Below are positions 16,570-26,534 of a stretch of DNA of 64,000 bases, in pieces. Both the position numbers and the translations under genes were made by a program. The stretch is from Bartonella australis AUST/NH1 (GTDB lineage: Bacteria > Pseudomonadota > Alphaproteobacteria > Rhizobiales > Rhizobiaceae): NCBI RefSeq assembly GCF_000341355.1, contig NC_020300.1, forward strand, positions 1-64,000, in the 5' to 3' direction. The notes beneath the pieces were generated by a model that made no database searches, was not told where the DNA came from, and saw only the letters and a program-made list of their open reading frames with translations. The first letter of the stretch is position 1. Each line of letters opens with the position of its first letter.

Positions 16570-17079
16570 ATGAAAATGTTTAAGAAGACTTTTGTTGCTG
16601 CATTTATAATGGTTCTGTCCGCTACTGAACTATTGTGGGCACAAACACCAAGCCGTTTACATCAATTTGAAGCTTGGGGGACTTATTCTTATGAAGCGCA
16701 AGAAAATACAATATGTTATATCTTGTCGATGCCTTTAAGTGCGCTTCCTACGACTGTTAAACATGGTGATAATTTCTTTCTGGTTACTAAGCGTTCTAAT
16801 TCACCTGTTTCATTTGAGCCACAATTTATGGCTGGTTATTCTCTTAAAGAAGGATCAAAAGTTACCGTGACAGTTGGCGATAAAGATTTTGATTTTTTTA
16901 CAAAGGGTTCATCAGCTTGGTTAGCGTCATCGGAGATGGAGCAACAACTTGTTTCCGCTATGCGCTCGGGTATGCATATGACGGTGAAGGCTACTTCAAA
17001 ACGCGGAACTCGTACAACTTACACTTATTCCCTAAAAGGGGTGACCGCAGCGTTGAATGCGGCACAAAAATGCCGTTAA
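16570..17079 (+). CDS. Invasion-associated locus B (IalB) family secreted protein
   Basis: The protein has a signal peptide (residues 1-25, cleavage probably after LLWA) and one IalB domain, about 145 residues. It keeps family features: WGTYSYEAQENTICYIL after the signal, SFEPQFMAGYSLKEGSKVTV, and FFTKGSSAWLASSEMEQQLV followed by MRSGMHMTVKATSKRGT. Cysteines near residue 48 and at residue 168 probably form a disulfide. In Bartonella the namesake protein promotes erythrocyte entry, but this smaller paralogue group beside rlmN is widespread in rhizobia and need not act in invasion. It probably sits in the periplasm or outer membrane. A promoter in the AT-rich upstream region is likely. Confidence 0.85.
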   Translation: MKMFKKTFVAAFIMVLSATELLWAQTPSRLHQFEAWGTYSYEAQENTICYILSMPLSALPTTVKHGDNFFLVTKRSNSPVSFEPQFMAGYSLKEGSKVTVTVGDKDFDFFTKGSSAWLASSEMEQQLVSAMRSGMHMTVKATSKRGTRTTYTYSLKGVTAALNAAQKCR

Positions 17080-17121
17080 TGCATAGAGAATATTTAAACT
17101 AAATATGCACATCAGAAAGCA

Positions 17122-18357
17122 ATGACTATTTCGTGTAATCTTAAGCCGGTTAATGCATGTCAAACACCGAAAGTGGGTGATGCCGTAGTAAAGGCAGAAT
17201 TGAAGCTGCCTCTGATTGGTTTATCTCAAGATGAAATGGTACAAGCTGTGAAGGCAGTTGGTGTGCCGGATCATCAAGCGCGTATGCGTGTCCGCCAACT
17301 TTGGCATTGGCTTTATGTACGCGGCGTTTCCTGTTTTGATGAGATGCTGAATGTTTCTAAATTAACGCGGGAAGTATTCAAAACCCATTTTTCCATCGCA
17401 TATCCGGAAATTATTGAAGAACAGATATCAAAAGATGGCACACGTAAATGGCTTTTGCGTTTTCCGGAACGTGGAGCCGGTAGGCCTGTTGAAATCGAAA
17501 CGGTCTACATCCCTGAAGAAGGGCGTGGTACGTTGTGTATATCATCCCAAGTTGGATGCACATTGACCTGTTCTTTCTGTCATACAGGAACGCAAATGCT
17601 CGTTCGCAATCTGACAGCTGAAGAAATTTTAGCACAATTATTAGTTGCACGTGTTCGTTTGGGTGATTTCCCTGATAAGAGCGCACCTGATGGTGCAATT
17701 GTTCCAGCTGAAAAACGTAAAATTACCAATATCGTCATGATGGGTATGGGCGAACCACTTTATAATTTTGAAGCAGTCAAAAAAGCTTTATTAATTGCTT
17801 CCGACGGGAATGGCCTTTCTATGTCGAAACGTCGGATTACCCTGTCAACCAGTGGAGTGGTCCCTGAAATTATTCGAGCAGGAAAAGAAATTGGGGTGAT
17901 GCTGGCGATTTCGCTTCACGCGGTGCGTGATGCCTTGCGAGATATTTTGGTTCCAATCAATAAAAAATACCCACTCGCTACGCTGATGGACGCTTGCCGT
18001 AATTATCCAGGCCTTTCTAATGCTAGACGGATTACATTTGAGTACGTTATGTTGAAAGATATCAATGATAGCCTGGATGATGCTAAGCAGTTAATTCAAT
18101 TGCTTAAAGGTATCCCTGCTAAGATTAATTTGATTCCTTTTAATCCGTGGCCCGGGAGTGATTATCAATGTTCTGATTGGGAAAAAATTGAGCGTTTTGC
18201 TGATGTGATTAATCAAGCTGGCTATGCTTCACCCATTAGAATGCCGCGCGGACGTGATATTTTGGCTGCGTGCGGGCAGCTTAAATCCGCTTCAAAGCGC
18301 TTACGTAAGTCCGAACGTTTGCAATTTGAAAATTCAGTTAGCCATGAGCAAGCTTAA
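17122..18357 (+). CDS. rlmN: Dual-specificity 23S rRNA A2503 / tRNA A37 C2-methyltransferase
   Basis: RlmN is a radical-SAM enzyme that methylates C2 of adenosine 2503 in 23S rRNA and A37 in some tRNAs. The iron-sulfur cluster motif [11 protein letters not shown] lies near residue 150, and [11 protein letters not shown] and [10 protein letters not shown] follow as in the family. The second catalytic cysteine is in [15 protein letters not shown] near residue 385, so the site is complete. The 411-residue length is usual for alphaproteobacteria. It lies 42 bases after the IalB-family gene, and a decayed argG follows, the conserved rhizobial order. Confidence 0.96.
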   Translation: MTISCNLKPVNACQTPKVGDAVVKAELKLPLIGLSQDEMVQAVKAVGVPDHQARMRVRQLWHWLYVRGVSCFDEMLNVSKLTREVFKTHFSIAYPEIIEEQISKDGTRKWLLRFPERGAGRPVEIETVYIPEEGRGTLCISSQVGCTLTCSFCHTGTQMLVRNLTAEEILAQLLVARVRLGDFPDKSAPDGAIVPAEKRKITNIVMMGMGEPLYNFEAVKKALLIASDGNGLSMSKRRITLSTSGVVPEIIRAGKEIGVMLAISLHAVRDALRDILVPINKKYPLATLMDACRNYPGLSNARRITFEYVMLKDINDSLDDAKQLIQLLKGIPAKINLIPFNPWPGSDYQCSDWEKIERFADVINQAGYASPIRMPRGRDILAACGQLKSASKRLRKSERLQFENSVSHEQA

Positions 18358-18363
18358 TCTAAT

Positions 18364-18907
18364 TTGTTTCAGTGGATAGATAAGTGCAAAACAAAATTAG
18401 CAAACCCCAAATATATGCATAAGTGTACTCTTTACGTTCGGGGCTGCTCTATAGCAGGAAGCCATATTACAATTGGCTTCGAAAAGGCGACGCCGCTTCA
18501 ATTAATGAAAGAAATTTTGTTTTCTGCTACTGTGCTCAATAAATTAAACAATTATAGAGGCGTTGAGGATGTTGGTTGTTTAGATTTAGCGGAAAATCAT
18601 TTTGTTGGTATAAAATCTCATAGTATTTATAACCACGGGCTGAACTATTTTTGATTGCTCATAGGGCGATAGAATCTCCGACGTTGGATTACAGTGTAGC
18701 GCATTTACAAGATAAGCTGATGCAACAAAATTTTACAAGGGTAATGTAGTTGTTGAAGGTTGTAAAAGTCAAAAGTTGCTTTATTTCGGTAATTTAGCAA
18801 CATTTAAAGATGATCAGGGTGCTTACGACTAAAAAGACGCTGCCGGCTTTATCAAATTAAATGCATTGCGCTGACGCACGTTGACGGCGCGTTTACTAAA
18901 ATTATAA
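18364..18907 (+). pseudogene. argG: Decayed argininosuccinate synthase (C-terminal third)
   Basis: Pieces in order and in different frames match the end of ArgG. In 18364-18654: HITIGFEKATPLQL, then VLNKLN and CLDLAENHFVGIKSHSIY, like RLDLVENRFVGMKSRGVY. A frameshift near 18640 leads to LIAHRAIESPTLD and AHLQDKLM. After a deletion of about 45 codons, from 18731: [22 protein letters not shown], a stop at 18830, KDAAGFIKLNALR, another stop, and a final stop at 18905. The first 250 or so codons, with the ATP-pyrophosphatase loop, are gone. ArgG makes argininosuccinate from citrulline and aspartate, so arginine synthesis is broken unless another copy exists. The position after rlmN is ancestral. 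Confidence 0.88.
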
Positions 18908-19301
18908 ATGGGAATAACAGAAATTCTCTTACCATTTTCGGTTTTGAGAGTGATTTTTGCGTGGAACGTTTAGCGTGATTTCTTTTTCCTGTTTTCATTG
19001 GATAGGTACGCGGTTAATCAATCTGTCATCCTGGATAAAAAATTTATTTTCTTTGAGGTAAATATCAGCGAAAAAGGGCTCAGAATATTGGAGATTGGGG
19101 ATTGCAGAATGCATAACCAAAAAGGTACATGATGGTTTACGATTTTTATGTTTGGATTATAAAAAGCTGAGGGAGATCGTAGCTGAAATAATGATAGCGA
19201 CTTTGCGTAGTAACAAGAGTTTGGTGGTTTTTGTTCAGCATTATTGACGGATAAGTTTAACGATCATACACCACATCATCAGAGAATTTAATTTAGGATA
19301 A
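18908..19301. other. Interval between the argG remnant and lysK
   Basis: About 390 bases, with no frame or structure I can support. The last part must contain the lysK promoter; an obvious consensus was not picked out. It may be eroded coding sequence, but no family was recognised in any frame. Confidence 0.4.
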
Positions 19302-20978
19302 ATGACGATGCACGATCAATATAACGCTTTCAGTTTAACGTCTGAATTGATGGAGATAGCAGGCCAGTCAAAAGCTTGGCCATTTGAAGAAGCACGTAAG
19401 ATCATTAAGCGCTATGAAAAAACGGGTTATACAGGGGATGTTTTGTTTGAAACAGGCTATGGACCTTCTGGTTTGCCGCATATCGGTACTTTCGGAGAAG
19501 TAGCGCGCACGACTATGGTGCGTCATGCATTTCATATTTTAACCGAGAACAAAGTTAAAACAAAACTCCTCTGTTTTTCTGATGATATGGATGGTTTACG
19601 CAAGGTTCCCGATAATGTGCCAGATCCCGAAAAAATGCAAAACTATCTTGGCCGACCACTTACCTACGTGCCAGACCCTTTTGGTGACGCTTATCCTTCT
19701 TTTGGAGCGGCTAACAATGCGCGCCTGCGCGCTTTCCTGGATCATTTTGGTTTTAACTACGAATTCGCTAGCGCTACTGATTATTATAGTTCTGGCCGTT
19801 TTGACGAAACACTTTTGAAGATTCTTTCCCGTTATGATAAAATTATGGAAAATATTTTGCCGACATTGGGAGAAGAACGGCGCGCAACTTATTCACTTTT
19901 TTTGCCTATTTCCCCTGTTTCCGGAAAAGTATTACAAGTACCAATAATTTCCCGCAACGTTGAAAAAGGCACTATAACTTACATTGAGCCTGAAATAGGC
20001 GAGGCCATTGAAACAGAAGTCACGGGCGGAAAGGTTAAATGCCAGTGGAAGGTAGATTGGGCGATGCGCTGGAAAGCACTCGGAGTCGACTATGAAATGG
20101 CGGGAAAAGATCTTATCGACTCGGTGCTTCTTTCTTCCAAAATTTGTAAAATACTCGACGGCAAACCGCCCGAGGGATTTAATTACGAGCTCTTTTTAGA
20201 CGATAAAGGGCAAAAAATCTCCAAATCTAAAGGAAACGGTCTAACCCTCGACGAATGGCTAACTTACGCACCGACAGAGAGCCTAGAGCTCTATATGTTT
20301 TTGAAGCCTAAAACGGCAAAACGGCTTTATTTTGACGTTATACCAAAAGCTGTTGATGAATATTATACGCATCTTTCAGCTTATAGCCGTCAACAGTGGA
20401 AAGAGCGATTTAACAATCCTGTATGGCATATTCATAATGGTCGCCCCCCGCAAATCAATTTGCCTCTGTCCTTTTCTATGTTGCTGAATTTGGTTAGTGC
20501 TTCAAATGCTGAAAATGAAGAGGTCCTCTGGGGATTTATTTCTCGTTATGCTAAAGGAGCAAATGCACGGACCTATCCAGCACTGGATCAGTTGGTAAAA
20601 TTTGCCATTAAATATTTTGATGCTTTTGTTAAGCCAAACAAGAAATTTCGTGCGCCTGATGATAGCGAACGCTCAATTTTGGCGGCGATTGATGTAAAGT
20701 TAGCGAGTTTGCCAGAAGCCATCGACGAAAACATTATTCAAAACACGCTTCTTGATGTTGCGCGTTTAACGGAACGTTATCAAGACCACAACAAAAAGGG
20801 TCCTGAAGGGGGGCCTGGTGTTTCAAGTGCTTTTTTTCAAATGCTCTATGAGGTGCTTTTAGGACAAGAACGGGGACCACGGTTTGGAGCGTTTATAGCG
20901 CTTTACGGAATTAGCGAGATGCGCGCACTTATTGCTGAAGCGCTTGCACGGCCTACAGGGGGGAATAATGGGGCCTAG
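19302..20978 (+). CDS. lysK: Lysyl-tRNA synthetase, class I
   Basis: This enzyme charges tRNA-Lys. It is the class I (Rossmann-fold) form found in archaea, spirochaetes and many alphaproteobacteria, unrelated to the class II LysS of most bacteria. The HIGH-type motif is [17 protein letters not shown] near residue 56, and the KMSKS-type motif is [11 protein letters not shown] near residue 304. The C-terminal part is the alpha-helical anticodon-binding cage. At 558 residues it is full length. The start at 19302 (ATG, then ATG three codons later) follows TTTAGGATAA. The final 11 bases overlap the start of prfC, so the two are co-translated. Confidence 0.95.
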   Translation: MTMHDQYNAFSLTSELMEIAGQSKAWPFEEARKIIKRYEKTGYTGDVLFETGYGPSGLPHIGTFGEVARTTMVRHAFHILTENKVKTKLLCFSDDMDGLRKVPDNVPDPEKMQNYLGRPLTYVPDPFGDAYPSFGAANNARLRAFLDHFGFNYEFASATDYYSSGRFDETLLKILSRYDKIMENILPTLGEERRATYSLFLPISPVSGKVLQVPIISRNVEKGTITYIEPEIGEAIETEVTGGKVKCQWKVDWAMRWKALGVDYEMAGKDLIDSVLLSSKICKILDGKPPEGFNYELFLDDKGQKISKSKGNGLTLDEWLTYAPTESLELYMFLKPKTAKRLYFDVIPKAVDEYYTHLSAYSRQQWKERFNNPVWHIHNGRPPQINLPLSFSMLLNLVSASNAENEEVLWGFISRYAKGANARTYPALDQLVKFAIKYFDAFVKPNKKFRAPDDSERSILAAIDVKLASLPEAIDENIIQNTLLDVARLTERYQDHNKKGPEGGPGVSSAFFQMLYEVLLGQERGPRFGAFIALYGISEMRALIAEALARPTGGNNGA

Positions 20979-22545
20979 AGAGCGAGAAGTAAAGCGGAGG
21001 CGTACATTTGCAATAATTGCTCACCCTGACGCTGGGAAAACGACGCTGACGGAAAAACTGTTATTGTTTGGCGGAGCCATCCAGCTTGCTGGTGAGGTAA
21101 AGGCAAAAAAAGACCGTATTCAAACGCGTTCCGACTGGATGAATATCGAACGTGACCGCGGTATTTCGGTCGTAACATCAGTAATGACGTTTGAATATGA
21201 AGATCATATTTTTAATTTATTAGACACCCCGGGGCATGAAGATTTTGCAGACGATACTTACCGTACTCTTACTGTGGTCGACAGTGCAGTCATGGTGTTA
21301 GACGGTGCGCGCGGAATTGAGCCTAGGACGCTGAAATTGTTTGAAGTGTGCCGCATGCGGGATATTCCTATTGTTACTTTTGTTAACAAAATGGATCGCG
21401 AAGCGCGTGATCCCTTAGAAATTTTAGATGAAATTGAGGAAAAACTTGCTCTTGATACAGCGCCAATCACATGGCCTATTGGTACAGGTAAAAATTTTAT
21501 GGGTACATTTGACCTTTATCATAATCGCTTTCGTCGGCGAGATGATGAAGTAATATCGCAAACGGTTTCTGAACTTGGTGAGGTTGCAAATTTACTGCCT
21601 GAAAATCAAGGTAAGTCCTTTGTCGAAGGAGTCGAACTTGCCCGTAGTGCCTGCAAAAATTTTGATCTTCAAGCCTTTCGTGAAGGACATATGACTCCAG
21701 TTTATTTCGGCTCGGCTTTACGAAATTTTGGTGTCCGTGATTTGATAAATGCGTTGGTTGATTTTGGTCCAAGCCCTCGTAATCAGGTAGCGGACCAACG
21801 TAATGTGATAGCCACTGAACCCAGAATGACGGGGTTTGTTTTTAAAATTCAGGCTAATATGGATCCTAATCATCGTGACCGTATTGCCTTTTTGCGGGTA
21901 TGTTCAGGAACACTTGAGCGTGGCATGAAGACAAAGTTGGTACGCACAGGAAAGCAAATGACGCTTTCAGCACCGCAATTTTTCTTTGCTCGTTCACGTC
22001 AAATTGCTGATCAGGCTTATGCCGGTGACGTGGTTGGTATTCCTAATCATGGGACTCTGCGTATTGGCGATACATTAACAGAAGGCGAGGATATCCTTTT
22101 TAAAGACGTACCAAATTTTGCACCAGAAATTTTACGTCGTGTTTGTTTAAGTGACCCTATGAAAGCGAAGAAGCTTAAAGAGGCTTTGCAGCAAATGGCT
22201 GAAGAGGGGGTCGTACAATTATTTACTCCCGATGATGGGTCACCTGCTCTCGTCGGTGTGATTGGTGCTTTGCAAATTGATGTTTTAACGGAGCGGCTTA
22301 AGGTGGAATATTCTTTGCCGGTAAGTTTCACGTCAGCGCGCTTTAGCGTATGCCGTTGGATTTCTGCAGAGAACAGAGATGAACTTCAAAAATTCATCGC
22401 TAATCATCGATCCGCCATTGCTTACGACGTGGATGGCGATCCGGTTTTTTTAGCAGAAAATCATTTTTCGTTGAATTATGAAGCAGAACGAGTTCCAAAA
22501 ATAAAATTCGCAGACTTTAAGGATTACCAAGTGCGCTCCAAATAA
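20968..22545 (+). CDS. prfC: Peptide chain release factor 3
   Basis: RF3 is the GTPase that recycles RF1 and RF2 from the ribosome after termination. The GTPase domain is complete: [15 protein letters not shown] (G1), RGISVVTSV (G2), [16 protein letters not shown] (G3), [12 protein letters not shown] (G4). Domains II and III follow to a total of about 525 residues. The ATG at 20968 is used because GGGGGG precedes it and the family begins near this point; longer upstream frames lie inside lysK. It overlaps lysK by 11 bases. A bidirectional terminator separates it from trxA on the other strand. Confidence 0.95.
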   Translation: MGPREREVKRRRTFAIIAHPDAGKTTLTEKLLLFGGAIQLAGEVKAKKDRIQTRSDWMNIERDRGISVVTSVMTFEYEDHIFNLLDTPGHEDFADDTYRTLTVVDSAVMVLDGARGIEPRTLKLFEVCRMRDIPIVTFVNKMDREARDPLEILDEIEEKLALDTAPITWPIGTGKNFMGTFDLYHNRFRRRDDEVISQTVSELGEVANLLPENQGKSFVEGVELARSACKNFDLQAFREGHMTPVYFGSALRNFGVRDLINALVDFGPSPRNQVADQRNVIATEPRMTGFVFKIQANMDPNHRDRIAFLRVCSGTLERGMKTKLVRTGKQMTLSAPQFFFARSRQIADQAYAGDVVGIPNHGTLRIGDTLTEGEDILFKDVPNFAPEILRRVCLSDPMKAKKLKEALQQMAEEGVVQLFTPDDGSPALVGVIGALQIDVLTERLKVEYSLPVSFTSARFSVCRWISAENRDELQKFIANHRSAIAYDVDGDPVFLAENHFSLNYEAERVPKIKFADFKDYQVRSK

Positions 22546-22579
22546 ACAAATTTTTCGCCGTAGTAAAGGGACTCCCTTT

Positions 22580-22616
22580 AAAAAGGCTAAGCAAAAAATG
22601 TCGCTTAAGCCTTTTT
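22580..22616. terminator. Bidirectional terminator between prfC and trxA
   Basis: AAAAAGGCTAAGC (22580-22592) pairs with GCTTAAGCCTTTTT (22603-22616) with one bulged base. It ends in T-runs on both strands, so it can serve the convergent prfC and trxA transcripts. Confidence 0.8.
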
Positions 22617-22641
22617 ATGACGAAAGTCGCTGCAGGTAAAT

Positions 22642-22965
22642 CTAAAGAAGACCATCTTTAATCCATTTGGAAAGATTTCCTTTAGAAGTGGCACCGACCA
22701 TATTGGATGAGATATTTCCATTTTTGAACATTAATAAAGTGGGAATCGAGCGTACTCCATATTTGGTGGCCAAGTCCGGATTTTCGTCGATGTTGACTTT
22801 GACAATTTTTACTTGGCCTTGCATTTCTGCTGCAATTTCATCAAGTATGGGCGCGATTATTTTGCAAGGGTTGCACCACTCCGCCCAAAAATCAACGACG
22901 ACGGGGATGGAAGAAGTAAGGACTTCGCTTTCAAAATTGGCGCTGTCAGCTTTTGTACACGTCAT
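22642..22965 (-). CDS. trxA: Thioredoxin
   Basis: A 107-residue thioredoxin that reduces protein disulfides in the cytoplasm. The core is [20 protein letters not shown], followed by [20 protein letters not shown] with the conserved cis-proline and LLMFKNG. The active site reads WCNPCK in place of the usual WCGPCK, an Asn for Gly change between the cysteines that could shift redox potential. The ATG at 22965 is preferred over an in-frame start 57 bases upstream because AAGGATAAATTC gives a good ribosome site and the family starts here. It lies downstream of addA, as in rhizobia. Confidence 0.93.
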   Translation of the reverse strand: MTCTKADSANFESEVLTSSIPVVVDFWAEWCNPCKIIAPILDEIAAEMQGQVKIVKVNIDENPDLATKYGVRSIPTLLMFKNGNISSNMVGATSKGNLSKWIKDGLL

Positions 22966-23072
22966 GAATTTATCCTTTTTATATCTGTTTTTGCACATTG
23001 GTACTGTGGCGATTGAAGTCAAGTTATTGCAAAGATAAATTAACAGCGGGTTTTTAGGAAGGTTTTCTTTAT

Positions 23073-26000
23073 CTATAGGGTGATTTTGTTGAAGAATTCG
23101 TCTAGTTTTTGGGAAGTAAGTGTAAAGATTTTTGCTTCTTCAGTATAAATAAGAAGGCCTTGGGTGTCTTTCTTAGGGTAAATGCTTTGCAGGAGTTTTT
23201 GATAAAGAGCCATTTGCAGAAAATAATGCGGAGCGATGTCTTTTTCATCTTTCGGCGAGACTCCAGTTTTGAAATCAGCAAAGAGGATGCTTTCCTGGGT
23301 GATAAGGAGACGGTCGATTTTACCAGAAATGACCTGCTCTCTGTCATGAATTTTTAAGGTGCCCATCAACGGCACTTCAGCACGAGAAGGACCAGAAAAA
23401 AGTAATTTAAGATGCGGGTTTTCTAAAAGTTTCAGGACATCGTCGAATGCGTTTCTTCTTTGAGCTTCATGCCAGTGAGGTGCTCTGGTGTTTAGGTAAT
23501 GTTTGGCATAATCTCGACGTTTTTTAGGGGGGCAATTAGGGAGATATTGCAGTAATCGGTGGACTAGATTACCGTATTCAACAGGAAAAGCTTTATTGGC
23601 GCTTTCTTCCCCTAAAATAGGTGAAACGCTTTGTTGTTTTGGATTGAGAGAAAGCTCTGTATTTTCTTCGCTGAATAAGCTGGCTACCGAAGGTCTTAAG
23701 GGGCTTTGTATAGGCGATTCTGCAAGTGCTTTGTTATAAAAAAAAGCGGGTAAAATCGGAAATGTTTGGTCAGCCTCAGAAAATTCTCCTTGATTCACTG
23801 AAATAGGAGGAGAAGGTGTGACGCAATAACGCCAAGCTGTGATGTCTTCCGCGGGGCCCTTTATAGAAACCGCGTGCGGTTCGAGGGCTTTCTTTACCAA
23901 TTTTAGCCACGTATTAGGAATTTTTTTCCCGCGTTCATAACCGCAAACAATTAATCTATCTTCAGCGCGCGTCATTCCCACGTAGAGAAGGCGCTTATAC
24001 TCCTCTTCTGCGTGCTCCGTTAAACGCGAAGATGCTTTTTCCATGAGTTTTGTATTAAAGTTTACATTTGGATACCAGATAAAAGCTTGTCTGCTGTCTA
24101 AGGGCAATTTAAGGAGATGCGGTGCGTGCTGTTTATGCCAAATTGCACTTCCTGAATCAACCAAAAACACAACAGCCGCTTCCAATCCTTTAGCTGCATG
24201 GACGGTCATAATGCGGACTTCTTCGTGGTTTTGATCAAGCTCACGTTTAATTTCTGGTTTACTCGCACTCAATGTTTCTAAAAAAGCTTGTAGCCCCGGT
24301 AAACCAGTTTTTTGAATGGCGAGCGTGTAATCCATAAAAGCGTCAAGTACGTCATTTGCTTCAGATCCTAAACGAGAAAGAATTTTTTGTCGGCCTTTGT
24401 CATTGTTAAGAATATGGCTATAAAATTCAAAAACTGGTACTTTATCGACTAAAGTGCGGTATTTATCGAGATTCTTAAGAGCGCTTTTAAAAGATGCACA
24501 CAACGGAGCGTGAGTGCGCAGACTTTGCCAAAGTGACCCCGTACGTTGAGCGGCAAGCTGGTAAAGTTCATCTTCACTCAACGAAAAAAGTGGGCTTTTT
24601 AAAACGCATGCAAGGGAAAGATCATCTTGGGGCTGTAGGACAAAACGCGCAAGCGCCATCAAATCGCGTACACTAATATGACTAGTTAACTGTAAACGAT
24701 CAGTGCCAGCGACGGGGATGTTTCGTAATTTGAGTGAACGGGAAAGAGCAGATATAAACTGATCACGTTTACGAACTAAAATCATTATATCACTAGCACG
24801 TAGTAAACGCCCTTTTGCCGGAAGTATTTCCCCTTTTTTTAGCCAATGACCAATGGTTTCGGCAATTTTATCGGCTAAACGCGTTTCAGGTGTGTCTAGG
24901 TGGTCAACAGTTAAGCGCCAATCATCAGGTAATTGGTTTTCTTCTTTGGAAATGGCATCCCATACAATAACATCGCCTGGGCTATGAAGACGAACAGGCT
25001 CGTGCACTGTCTTCGCATTTTCTGCTGAGAGTCCTTTGTAATTTTCTGGTGTTGAGAAAACAAGATCGACACTTTTAAGGACATCAGCTGTAGAGCGAAA
25101 AGAATAATTCAACTGTATTTTTTGAAATTTCTGATTAACTTGCTGTACTTTTTTTTGAATCATTCGACCATTCGTGGCAAAATTTTCCGGTGCAGCACCT
25201 TGGAAAGAATAAATGGATTGCTTTTCATCACCGACAGCGAAAATAGTACGTATGTTTGTGCGTTGGCTATGACCAGTGAAAAATTCTTGCGCTAAAAGCT
25301 GAATAATTTGCCATTGTTTAGGATTGGTATCTTGCGCTTCATCAAGTAGAATATGGTCAATACCACGATCAAGTTTGTATTGTACCCATTCACCTGCGCC
25401 TTTGCGCTGCAATAAATAAAGTGTGTGTTCGATGAGATCATCAAAATCCAACAAACCTTTAGCTTTTTTTAAGTCCGTATAAATCTTAAGATAAATGGCG
25501 CACAGTTGAAAAGCAGTCATATTGAGTGTAGCGAGTTTTGCGCATTGATATTTATCTAAAAGAACAGACAGATTATTTTGTTTATCTTCAATCTCTTTTT
25601 GAATAAATTGCCAAATTTCATCTGGTTTTTTAGGCAATAAATGCGAAAAATCGCGCGGCTTACCTAGAGATGTAAAATAAATATTTGAAACAATTTTAAT
25701 GATATTGGTTTCATCAGAAATGGTCGCTAATTGCGAGAGTTTCGCTGTTATATCAGTGGCTTTTTTATGTTCATGGGTTTGACAATATTTGAGCGCGTGA
25801 GGAGAAAGTAAAGCGGCTTGTTTAATTTTTTCCAGAAGCATTTTGCTTGTTTCATTAGGCGCTAAATCAAGGATTGTACGTAATCGTTCTTCTCCACCTT
25901 CAGATAGAATGAAGGTTAAGAAACCAGATATTTCATGCTGTTTTTGAGCAGTTTCATCGAGCAATTGATTGAGAGCGCTTTCATTGACAGTTTTAAGCAA

Positions 26001-26534
26001 CTCTTTTAAAATGGGCTGCGTGTCATCGCGCGTCAAAAGTTGGAAGCGGGCTTGCTGCAATAATTTTTTTCGGTTTATATCGTCTAGTAATTCAAAATGG
26101 CCAGCGATATTGGCTTCGAGAGAAAATTGGTGCAATAAAGCTTCGCAAAATGCGTGGATAGTTTGGATTTTTAGGCCACCTGGTGTTTCAAGAGCGTGAG
26201 CGAACAATTGGCGCGCATAAGTTAATTTTTGTGCATTGATAGGTTTATTTTCAAGGTTTGATAAGACAGTTTGGAGTTCTGCATCATGAAGTTCACTCCA
26301 ACTGGAAAGTGTACGAAAAATACGTGATTGCATAACGGCTGCTGCTGCATTGGTATAAGTAAGACATAAAATACGTGAGGGAGGAGTGCCGTTTAAAAGC
26401 AAGCGGACGACACGTTCACTTAAGACGTGGGTTTTGCCGGACCCTGCATTCGCGGAGACCCAGGCACTTGTTTCTGGGTGAATGGCCGTTTTTTGTGCAT
26501 CAAGGGCCGCTTCAGGAATGGAAAAAAGAGTCAT
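23073..26534 (-). CDS. addA: Double-strand break repair helicase-nuclease AddA
   Basis: AddA is the UvrD-type helicase and one nuclease of the AddAB complex, which resects double-strand breaks for RecA (the RecBCD counterpart). Walker A is [20 protein letters not shown] near residue 28; later motifs include [17 protein letters not shown] (Walker B), [36 protein letters not shown] and [13 protein letters not shown]. The C-terminal RecB-type nuclease has [13 protein letters not shown] and LLFADFKTG with the metal-binding Asp and Lys. 1153 residues. The ATG at 26534 overlaps the addB stop (ATGA); the earlier in-frame ATG lies within addB and is unlikely. Confidence 0.95.
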   Translation of the reverse strand: MTLFSIPEAALDAQKTAIHPETSAWVSANAGSGKTHVLSERVVRLLLNGTPPSRILCLTYTNAAAAVMQSRIFRTLSSWSELHDAELQTVLSNLENKPINAQKLTYARQLFAHALETPGGLKIQTIHAFCEALLHQFSLEANIAGHFELLDDINRKKLLQQARFQLLTRDDTQPILKELLKTVNESALNQLLDETAQKQHEISGFLTFILSEGGEERLRTILDLAPNETSKMLLEKIKQAALLSPHALKYCQTHEHKKATDITAKLSQLATISDETNIIKIVSNIYFTSLGKPRDFSHLLPKKPDEIWQFIQKEIEDKQNNLSVLLDKYQCAKLATLNMTAFQLCAIYLKIYTDLKKAKGLLDFDDLIEHTLYLLQRKGAGEWVQYKLDRGIDHILLDEAQDTNPKQWQIIQLLAQEFFTGHSQRTNIRTIFAVGDEKQSIYSFQGAAPENFATNGRMIQKKVQQVNQKFQKIQLNYSFRSTADVLKSVDLVFSTPENYKGLSAENAKTVHEPVRLHSPGDVIVWDAISKEENQLPDDWRLTVDHLDTPETRLADKIAETIGHWLKKGEILPAKGRLLRASDIMILVRKRDQFISALSRSLKLRNIPVAGTDRLQLTSHISVRDLMALARFVLQPQDDLSLACVLKSPLFSLSEDELYQLAAQRTGSLWQSLRTHAPLCASFKSALKNLDKYRTLVDKVPVFEFYSHILNNDKGRQKILSRLGSEANDVLDAFMDYTLAIQKTGLPGLQAFLETLSASKPEIKRELDQNHEEVRIMTVHAAKGLEAAVVFLVDSGSAIWHKQHAPHLLKLPLDSRQAFIWYPNVNFNTKLMEKASSRLTEHAEEEYKRLLYVGMTRAEDRLIVCGYERGKKIPNTWLKLVKKALEPHAVSIKGPAEDITAWRYCVTPSPPISVNQGEFSEADQTFPILPAFFYNKALAESPIQSPLRPSVASLFSEENTELSLNPKQQSVSPILGEESANKAFPVEYGNLVHRLLQYLPNCPPKKRRDYAKHYLNTRAPHWHEAQRRNAFDDVLKLLENPHLKLLFSGPSRAEVPLMGTLKIHDREQVISGKIDRLLITQESILFADFKTGVSPKDEKDIAPHYFLQMALYQKLLQSIYPKKDTQGLLIYTEEAKIFTLTSQKLDEFFNKITL

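Noticed and set aside
18364..18654. A 96-residue frame after rlmN
   Set aside because: It matches the ArgG C-terminal region and continues in other frames; recorded as an argG pseudogene.
22667..23038. Long plus-strand frame opposite trxA
   Set aside because: It is the complement of a clear thioredoxin with full motifs.
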